A stretch of 5,635 nucleotides of DNA from Pseudomonadota bacterium. Lineage in GTDB: Bacteria > Desulfobacterota > WTBG01 > CAIYCZ01. The stretch lies in contig JAPLIX010000445.1 of assembly GCA_026388865.1 (NCBI GenBank), positions 1-5,635 of the forward strand, written 5' to 3'. Numbering within the stretch: the stretch's first letter is position 1; the number at the start of each line of letters is the position of its first letter. A model generated the notes under the pieces. The model was given only the letters and a program-made list of their open reading frames with translations. It was not told the origin of the DNA and made no database searches. The position numbers and the translations under genes are program-made. This document shows positions 1 through 5,635 of the stretch, in pieces.

Positions 1-1
1 C

Positions 2-1987
2 TACGGGGTAAAAATGATCGGCGCCAACTACGAGGCGATCCGCAAGGCAGAAGACCGCAACCACTTCAAGGAGGCCATGAAAAAGCTCGGGCTTGATCTC
101 CCCCAGAGCGGCCTTGCCTACACCATGGCAGAAGCCCGCGCTATCGCGGCGGAGCTCGGCTTCCCGCTCATCATCCGGCCGAGTTACACCCTGGGCGGCA
201 CCGGCGGCGGCATTACCTATAACATCCGGGAGTTTGAGGACATTGCGGCCCAGGGCCTGCAGAACAGCATGATCAGCGAAATACTGGTGGAGGAGTCGGT
301 CATCGGCTGGAAGGAGTTTGAGCTTGAAGTGATGCGCGACCTGCAGGACAATGTGGTCATCATCTGCTCCATTGAGAATCTCGATCCCATGGGTATCCAC
401 ACCGGGGACTCCATCACTGTGGCTCCGGCTCAGACCCTCACCGACAAGGAATACCAGGAGATGCGCGATGCCGCCATCGCCATCATCCGCGAAATAGGCG
501 TTGAGACCGGCGGATCCAACATCCAGTTTGCCGTGAACCCGGCCAACGGACGCATGGTGGTGATCGAGATGAATCCCCGGGTCTCGCGCAGCTCAGCCCT
601 TGCCTCCAAGGCTACCGGCTTTCCCATTGCCAAGATGGCGGCAAAGCTCGCCGTGGGCTACACGCTCGATGAAATTCCCAATGATATCACCAAAGAAACG
701 CCGGCATCCTTTGAGCCGTCCATTGATTACTGCGTGGTGAAAATTCCCCGCTTCACCTTTGAAAAATTTCCGGAGACCGATCCGACACTGGGCATCTCCA
801 TGAAGTCCGTGGGCGAAACCATGGCCATCGGCAGAACCTTTAAAGAGGCGCTGCAGAAGGGCTTGCGCTCTCTTGAAATCGGCCGCTCCGGGCTCGGGGC
901 GGACGGCAAGGACCCCCGGGTGAGCAACCAGGATGACTGGCTCGCCACGGTCCGGAAAAAGCTTGCCAGCCAGAACTCTGAGCGCATTTTCTATATTCGC
1001 CACGCGCTGCAGCTCGGCATGAGCGTTGAAGAAATCCACGCGCTGAGTAAGATTGATCCCTGGTTTCTCTACAACATACAGCAGATTGTGGACACCGAGC
1101 AGGAAATAAAAGACGCGGTCGCACGCGCAGAAAGTGGTATCATGGCCCTGGAGGATACCGCATTCCTGCGCCGGGTCAAGGAATACGGGTTCTCCGACCG
1201 GCAGCTGGCGCATCTCTGCGGCTCTGATGAGGACAGCGTGCGCCGGCTGCGGCAGCGGGCCGGCATAAAACCCGTATTCAAACTGGTGGACACCTGCGCC
1301 GCGGAGTTTGAGGCCTACACCCCGTATTACTATTCAACCTACGAGCGGGAAAATGAGGTCAGAAAAAGCGCCCATAAAAAGATTATGATCCTGGGCGGCG
1401 GGCCGAACCGCATCGGCCAGGGAATCGAGTTTGACTACTGCTGCGTGCATGCCTCGTTTGCCCTGAAGGAGCTCGGGTTTGAGACCATCATGGTGAACAG
1501 CAACCCGGAAACCGTGAGCACGGACTATGACACCTCAAGCAGGCTCTACTTTGAGCCTTTGACGCTTGAGGATGTGCTCGCTATTGTGGATGAAGAAAAT
1601 CCCGACGGCGTCATTGTCCAGTTCGGCGGGCAGACGCCGCTCAACCTGGCAGTGCCGCTGGCGCGCTGCGGCGTGCCCATCATCGGCACATCGCCTGACA
1701 GCATTGACTGCGCTGAAGACCGGGAGCGGTTTAAAGAAATTCTTGTAAAGCTCGGCCTGCACCAGCCGCCGAACGCCACAGCCCTGTCCGCGGACGAGGC
1801 GGTGCGCAAGGCAAAAGAGCTGGGATTTCCGGTACTGGTAAGGCCGTCATACGTTCTGGGCGGCAGGGCCATGCGCATTGTCTATGATGAAGAAACCATA
1901 CAGCGCTTCATCCATGAGGCCATGCAAGGAAGCGGGCATCCACTCCGGGGACAGCGCCTGCGTGCTGCCGCCCTATTCCCTGCCTGA
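2..1987 (+). CDS. carB: Carbamoyl-phosphate synthetase large subunit, N-terminal and central part (5' partial, frame broken near base 1925)
   Basis: CarB uses ammonia delivered by CarA, bicarbonate and two ATP to make carbamoyl phosphate for pyrimidine and arginine synthesis in the cytoplasm. The frame is already open at base 2 (YGVK before the methionine at base 14), so the gene starts outside the window; by memory of the roughly 1070-residue E. coli protein, a little over 100 N-terminal residues are missing. Seen in order: the first ATP-grasp half, with RPSYTLGGTGGG at bases 176-211, MGIHTGDSITVAPAQTLTD at about 389-445 and EMNPRVSRSSALASKATGFP at about 566-625; the helical oligomerisation region (about 850-1320) ending in VDTCAAEFEAYTPYYYSTYE; then the start of the second half, with ILGGGPNRIGQGIEFDYCC, NSNPETVSTDYDTS and RPSYVLGGRAMRIVYDEE (1841-1894). 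Homology stops at about base 1924 (HEAM). The remaining 20 or so codons to the TGA are out-of-frame translation of the downstream carB sequence. Family assignment is certain; whether a functional protein is made is doubtful. Confidence 0.95.
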   Translation, partial: YGVKMIGANYEAIRKAEDRNHFKEAMKKLGLDLPQSGLAYTMAEARAIAAELGFPLIIRPSYTLGGTGGGITYNIREFEDIAAQGLQNSMISEILVEESVIGWKEFELEVMRDLQDNVVIICSIENLDPMGIHTGDSITVAPAQTLTDKEYQEMRDAAIAIIREIGVETGGSNIQFAVNPANGRMVVIEMNPRVSRSSALASKATGFPIAKMAAKLAVGYTLDEIPNDITKETPASFEPSIDYCVVKIPRFTFEKFPETDPTLGISMKSVGETMAIGRTFKEALQKGLRSLEIGRSGLGADGKDPRVSNQDDWLATVRKKLASQNSERIFYIRHALQLGMSVEEIHALSKIDPWFLYNIQQIVDTEQEIKDAVARAESGIMALEDTAFLRRVKEYGFSDRQLAHLCGSDEDSVRRLRQRAGIKPVFKLVDTCAAEFEAYTPYYYSTYERENEVRKSAHKKIMILGGGPNRIGQGIEFDYCCVHASFALKELGFETIMVNSNPETVSTDYDTSSRLYFEPLTLEDVLAIVDEENPDGVIVQFGGQTPLNLAVPLARCGVPIIGTSPDSIDCAEDRERFKEILVKLGLHQPPNATALSADEAVRKAKELGFPVLVRPSYVLGGRAMRIVYDEETIQRFIHEAMQGSGHPLRGQRLRAAALFPA

Positions 1988-2810
1988 GCATATTATTGCC
2001 ATTATCCGCCAGAACACCAATGCCCTGGCCCGTGAGCTGAACGTCATCGGGCTCATGAATATTCAGTTTGCCGTGAAGAACGATACGGTATATATTCTTG
2101 AGGTAAATCCCCGGGCATCGCGCACCGTGCCGTTTGTCAGCAAGGCCACCGGCATCCCCTGGGCAAAGATTGCGGCCAAGGTCATGGCGGGCAAGACCCT
2201 TGATGAGCTTGGCATAACAAACGAGATTGCCATTACCCACTATGCCGTGAAAGAAGCGGTATTCCCGTTTAACCGCTTCCCCGGCGTCGACACTATTCTG
2301 GGCCCGGAGATGAAGTCAACGGGCGAGGTCATGGGCATTGACAAAAATTTTGGCATCGCCTTTATCAAGTCCCAGATTGCCGCAGGCCAGCGCCTGCCGC
2401 AGGAGGGAACCGTGCTCATCAGCGTCAACGATAAAGATAAAGAATCTATTGCCGGTATTGCAAAAAAGCTGGAAGCGCTCGGATTCAAACTGCTGGGAAC
2501 CCGGGGCACTGCCCGGTTTCTCAGTGAGAAGGGAATAGCTGTCAGTCCGGTGGCAAAGCTTGGCGAGGGCCGGCCGAATATTTTAGACCTGATAAAAAAT
2601 TCAGAGATCAGCCTGGTCATCAATACCCCGTCCGGGAAAGAGGCAGCAGCAGACCAGACCACCATCAGGCGCAGCGCCGTCAGCTACGCCGTCCCCTACA
2701 TCACCACGGTGCCGGGTGCTGCGGCGGCAGTCAGGGGTATTGCCTCATTGCAGAAGGGCGAGATTGCGGTCAGGACCATACAGGAATACCATGCAGACAT
2801 TAAATCCTAA
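1878..2810 (+). CDS. carB: Carbamoyl-phosphate synthetase large subunit, C-terminal part (same gene, displaced frame)
   Basis: This is the rest of carB in another frame. True CarB similarity begins at about base 1926 with KEAGIHSGDSACVLPPYSL; the codons between the nominal TTG at 1878 and that point are out-of-frame readings of the upstream segment, so 1878 is not a credible natural start. Seen: the end of the second ATP-grasp domain, with LMNIQFAVKN and EVNPRASRTVPFVSKATGIP (about 2100-2160), which mirrors QFAVNP and EMNPRVSRSSALASKATGFP of the first half, as expected from CarB's internal duplication. Then comes KSTGEVMGID and the methylglyoxal-synthase-like allosteric domain: GFKLLGTRGTARFLSEKGI at about 2482-2538, VINTPSGKEAAADQTTIRRS, and AVPYITTVPGAAAAV at about 2689-2733. 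The gene ends at TAA 2808-2810. This fragment alone lacks an ATP-binding half and would not be expected to work as a synthetase. No ribosome-binding site is evident in front of it. Confidence 0.93.
   Translation: MSMMKKPYSASSMRPCKEAGIHSGDSACVLPPYSLPEHIIAIIRQNTNALARELNVIGLMNIQFAVKNDTVYILEVNPRASRTVPFVSKATGIPWAKIAAKVMAGKTLDELGITNEIAITHYAVKEAVFPFNRFPGVDTILGPEMKSTGEVMGIDKNFGIAFIKSQIAAGQRLPQEGTVLISVNDKDKESIAGIAKKLEALGFKLLGTRGTARFLSEKGIAVSPVAKLGEGRPNILDLIKNSEISLVINTPSGKEAAADQTTIRRSAVSYAVPYITTVPGAAAAVRGIASLQKGEIAVRTIQEYHADIKS
1919..1934 (+). other. Junction of an out-of-frame deletion in carB
   Basis: Upstream codons read ...RFIHEAM in one frame; downstream codons read KEAGIHSGDS in the next. In E. 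coli CarB, as I recall it, about 40 residues separate these points, including an acidic EVDVDA stretch and GGIMEHI of the second ATP-grasp domain. None of that is present in any frame here. The frame change requires the missing length to be 2 modulo 3, so about 119 or 122 bases. The exact breakpoint cannot be placed closer than about bases 1922-1930 without an intact relative. Either a real deletion that inactivates the carbamate-phosphorylating site, or an assembly or consensus error. Confidence 0.85.
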
Positions 2811-2815
2811 TACCG

Positions 2816-2926
2816 AAATTCTAAACGCGAAACAAAGCCAAATGATCAAAATCAAAATTTCAAGCAGCTTGTGTTGCCTGTAGCTTTGTGTTTTGTATTT
2901 TGAGTTTGTTTAGGATTTAGATATTC
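2816..2926. repeat. Imperfect AT-rich inverted repeat in the carB-purF spacer
   Basis: The left arm (about 2816-2857; core CTAAACGCGAAACAAA) resembles the reverse complement of the right arm (about 2885-2926; core CTAAATCCTAAACAAA when read on the - strand). Arms of roughly 42 bases, with mismatches and small gaps, flank a loop of about 27 bases. The loop contains a small perfect palindrome, CAAGCAGCTTG, at 2861-2871. The element starts only a few bases after the carB stop and ends about 60 bases before the preferred purF start. It could fold in RNA and attenuate or terminate carB transcription, but it lacks a GC-rich stem with a clean U-tract. It could instead be a dispersed intergenic repeat family or a decayed miniature mobile element. 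The arms were aligned by eye. Confidence 0.5.
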
Positions 2927-2936
2927 GAATTCAGGA
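2927..2936 (+). repeat. GAATTCAGGA repeat, copy 1 (upstream of purF)
   Basis: GAATTCAGGA followed by TTTA lies directly at the end of the inverted repeat and just before purF. Two identical 10-base copies occur just after purF (4372 and 4393), and a shorter ATTCAGGA is at 4595-4602. The AGGA within it (2933-2936) lies 12 bases before the alternative GTG start of purF, which is long for a ribosome-binding site. Confidence 0.6.
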
Positions 2937-2987
2937 TTTATAAGCTGTGTGGCAGAGATAAAAATACATTATTCGAAACAAAAAGCA

Positions 2988-4364
<1,377 letters not shown>

Positions 4365-4370
4365 TACTAT

Positions 4371-4404
4371 AGAATTCAGGATAGAGAAGTAAGAATTCAG
4401 GATA
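4371..4404 (+). repeat. Two AGAATTCAGGATA repeats in tandem, 21-base period
   Basis: AGAATTCAGGATA occurs at 4371-4383 and again at 4392-4404, starting 7 bases after the purF stop. The same GAATTCAGGA core is found once upstream of purF (2927-2936). The sequence between the two copies (GAGAAGTA) differs from what follows the second (TTTTAGGC), so the tandem is short and decayed. Function is unknown; placement suggests a dispersed intergenic repeat family rather than a purF-specific operator. Confidence 0.6.
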
Positions 4405-4428
4405 TTTTAGGCGTGGTATAAAAAATAA

Positions 4429-4590
4429 AAGCAGAAACTTTTACTGGGCCTCTGCCTCTTTCAATTATTAGCTATCATATACATTAAAAAGAAAAAACCT
4501 ACTCGTTCCATGATGTGGCACCATGACGGCCTGACGAGTTTTGAAGCAATGATTCGCTGGACTGATGCGGAGATGTTTGATGAGACGTAA
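4429..4590 (+). other. Possible small or relic reading frame
   Basis: Between purF and the convergent genes one frame stays open for 53 codons and ends at TAA 4588-4590. Its first half would encode a hydrophobic stretch, LLLGLCLFQLLAIIYI, followed by KKKK. Its second half, from paired ATG codons at 4510 and 4513, reads MMWHHDGLTSFEAMIRW and then an acidic end, which looks more protein-like than random spacer. There is no ATG in the first half, only CTG or CTT-type codons, and no Shine-Dalgarno before 4510. It could be a tiny membrane-anchored peptide, the tail of a decayed gene, or chance. I do not recognise a family. Confidence 0.15.
4501..4539. terminator. Possible bidirectional terminator or hairpin between convergent genes
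   Basis: ACTCGT at 4501-4506 is complementary to ACGAGT at 4534-4539, and an inner CATG/CATG pair (4509-4512 with 4522-4525) can extend the fold. On the + strand the stem is followed by TTT only. On the - strand it is followed by AGG and then TTTTTTCTTTTT (complement of 4486-4497), a good U-tract. The position is right for ending transcription of the - strand pair and perhaps purF. The six-base outer stem and 27-base interior make it weak. Confidence 0.35.
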
Positions 4591-4635
4591 ATTTATTCAG
4601 GACGCTGATTTACACAGTTTAGAAGGATTTTAAAT

Positions 4636-5178
4636 TTACACTAACCCCTTCATTAATTGCCACACCCACTCAACCAGGGAAACTCCCATAAAACAGGCAA
4701 GCGTCCAATAGGCGTTACTAAGCAACAGGCTGCCGGTCAATATTTTCCAGTCTCTTTTCGATATACCGTTATATACGCCGTGACGCATATAGATCATTGT
4801 AATGAATGGATCATATTTTACGGAAAGAAAAAAGAAGATAATTGTGTCACTTTTTCGCATGACCCATTTAGACAGACGTCCTATAAGTTTACTCCCGTCG
4901 TATTCTCTCAAAGTCTTAATGGTCTCAATGCCCAGCCAGTCACGTTTACACCAGTCATAAAACTTTATGATAAGCAAACAGGCGAAAAACGACAGGATAG
5001 TCATCGATACGCCGCCCTGCAAAATCCCCAACTTGTAGATCACATAAGGGTAAAGCAGGTAATCGAAGCCAATCTCCAGCAGTCGGTTGACAGACAGCCC
5101 TATGGCCAGTTCGGCGACTCTCTCACGGTGGATCAGTGCCTTTTGCAGCAGGCGGTATCGGGTGTTTTCAGCTTCCAT
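4636..5178 (-). CDS. Small multi-pass membrane protein, function unknown
   Basis: The 180-residue product (from ATG at 5178) starts with a charged, probably cytoplasmic segment of about 30 residues (MEAENTRYRLLQKALIHRER). Hydrophobic spans follow at about 33-53 (IGFDYLLYPYVIYKLGILQ), 57-75 (VSMTILSFFACLLIIKFYDW), 111-131 (DTIIFFFLSVKYDPFITMIY) and 147-175 (ILTGSLLLSNAYWTLACFMGVSLVEWVW). A basic polar loop with WCKRDWLGIETIKTLREYDG lies between spans 2 and 3, and YNGISKRDWKI precedes span 4. No catalytic motif, signal peptide or known transporter signature is visible, and I do not recognise the family. The conserved-looking blocks KYDPFITMIYMR and NAYWTLACF suggest a real family rather than spurious coding. 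ATG 5178 is preferred over GTG 5187 because GAGAA lies just before it. It overlaps the upstream SET gene's stop by 11 bases, implying translational coupling. Base composition is more AT-rich than carB and purF. Confidence 0.8.
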   Translation of the reverse strand: MEAENTRYRLLQKALIHRERVAELAIGLSVNRLLEIGFDYLLYPYVIYKLGILQGGVSMTILSFFACLLIIKFYDWCKRDWLGIETIKTLREYDGSKLIGRLSKWVMRKSDTIIFFFLSVKYDPFITMIYMRHGVYNGISKRDWKILTGSLLLSNAYWTLACFMGVSLVEWVWQLMKGLV

Positions 5179-5635
5179 CGTTCTCACTATTGTTTGACTT
5201 TAAATCCCGCAATTCCGGCAACATGATGAGCCGATGCTTTCGCCTGAACACCGGGTTTTTCCAATCATCGCCAGTGATAATTTTTCTGCAACCCATAGAA
5301 CCGCATTTACACTTGAGCTTGAACCGTGGATTGGAGACCTGTAAACCGTAATCGGTAGTGAGTTCCTCGCCTGCCCGCACATACCGGATCGTTGTGAAAT
5401 TTCCTTGTTCATCAAAACCCACATTGCCGGAACAATTGTGATTCATATGCCAAAGGAGCGATAGGTAATTTATGTCGTCAGGCCCCCAGAAACCCTCTTC
5501 CGTACTTGTGCAATATTTGTCGATCATCCGCATAGTCTGCCTGTCCAGCTTTGCGTACTTCTCCCAGGGATACAACGCCTCGCCGAGGCGCTTGCACAGG
5601 CCGATGATTGTTCCCTTTCTGAGGTTTCGTACGGC
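5168..5635 (-). CDS. SET-domain protein, probable protein-lysine methyltransferase (N-terminus outside window)
   Basis: SET enzymes transfer methyl groups from S-adenosylmethionine to lysine side chains; bacterial members are known, but their targets are mostly undefined. The open frame reaches the right edge, giving 155 visible residues. It starts AVRNLRKGTIIG, the usual beginning of a SET domain, so perhaps only 10-30 residues are missing. Seen: LLWHMNHNCSGN at residues 60-71 (family NHxCxPN, here Gly for Pro), then VRAGEELTTDYG at 86-97, which carries the conserved catalytic Tyr region, and a post-SET CKCGSMGC at 109-116. CxCx4C plus Cys68 would form the usual zinc site. CRKIITGDDW follows, typical of small bacterial SET proteins as I recall them. 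A basic and then polar tail ends SNNSENDGS. It has the same strand as the membrane-protein gene and overlaps it by 11 bases. No DNA-binding or secretion signal is visible in the part present. Substrate is unknown. Confidence 0.88.
   Translation of the reverse strand, partial: AVRNLRKGTIIGLCKRLGEALYPWEKYAKLDRQTMRMIDKYCTSTEEGFWGPDDINYLSLLWHMNHNCSGNVGFDEQGNFTTIRYVRAGEELTTDYGLQVSNPRFKLKCKCGSMGCRKIITGDDWKNPVFRRKHRLIMLPELRDLKSNNSENDGS

Noticed and set aside
593..1213. A 206-codon open frame on the - strand within carB
   Set aside because: It is a composition-driven shadow; the + strand here is unmistakable CarB with conserved motifs throughout.
1878..1990. A programmed frameshift in carB
   Set aside because: About 40 conserved residues are missing as well as the frame changing, so a slip of the ribosome would not restore the family sequence. 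No slippery heptamer with a downstream structure is evident.
14..2810. Naturally split CarB (separate carB1 and carB2 genes, as in some archaea and Aquifex)
   Set aside because: Natural splits fall between the two synthetase halves. Here the break is inside the second ATP-grasp domain, with sequence lost and no credible start for the second piece.
2811..2945. CRISPR array or riboswitch in the carB-purF spacer
   Set aside because: There is no set of regularly spaced direct repeats, and no conserved purine or other riboswitch core was recognised; the structure is a single imperfect inverted repeat.
4431..4455. GCAGA...TCTGC as a purF terminator
   Set aside because: Only a five-base stem around a 15-base loop, followed by CTCTTTC, which is too weak to call.
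4657..5226. A 189-codon open frame on the + strand opposite the membrane-protein gene
   Set aside because: Its product is low-complexity polar sequence with no recognisable motif. The - strand frame encodes a coherent membrane protein and is coupled to the SET gene.

Overview
This window joins two unlike blocks. Bases 1 to 4364 are GC-rich housekeeping DNA on the + strand. They hold the large subunit of carbamoyl-phosphate synthetase (carB, entered after its start) followed by glutamine PRPP amidotransferase (purF). Bases 4365 to 5635 are visibly richer in A and T. They hold a short gene-poor stretch and then two overlapping genes on the - strand: a SET-domain methyltransferase-like protein that runs off the right edge, and a small multi-pass membrane protein of unknown function. 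purF and the membrane-protein gene converge.

The sequence suggests a Gram-negative environmental bacterium, possibly of the Desulfobacterota (former Deltaproteobacteria) type. This is inference from the carB-purF order, the Fe-S-cluster type of PurF with a cleavable leader, and the AT-rich intergenic repeats containing GAATTCAGGA. No marker gene settles the lineage, and the window may be a metagenome contig.

The clearest anomaly is in carB. Both sides of the gene read as well-conserved CarB, but near base 1925 the frame changes. About 40 residues of the second ATP-grasp domain that the family normally has are absent. This is an out-of-frame deletion of roughly 120 bases, not a simple one-base slip. 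It is either a recent inactivating lesion or an assembly error.

The carB-purF spacer holds an imperfect AT-rich inverted repeat. A short repeat, GAATTCAGGA, lies just upstream of purF and twice, 21 bases apart, just downstream.

Functionally, CarB makes carbamoyl phosphate for pyrimidines and arginine, and PurF catalyses the first committed step of purine synthesis, so the left block is nucleotide biosynthesis. The right block is accessory. The SET protein keeps the NHxC, GEELTxDYG and CxCx4C post-SET motifs. It overlaps the membrane-protein gene by 11 bases, which suggests co-translation. I do not recognise a described system for this pair, and it is the part of the window most worth following up.
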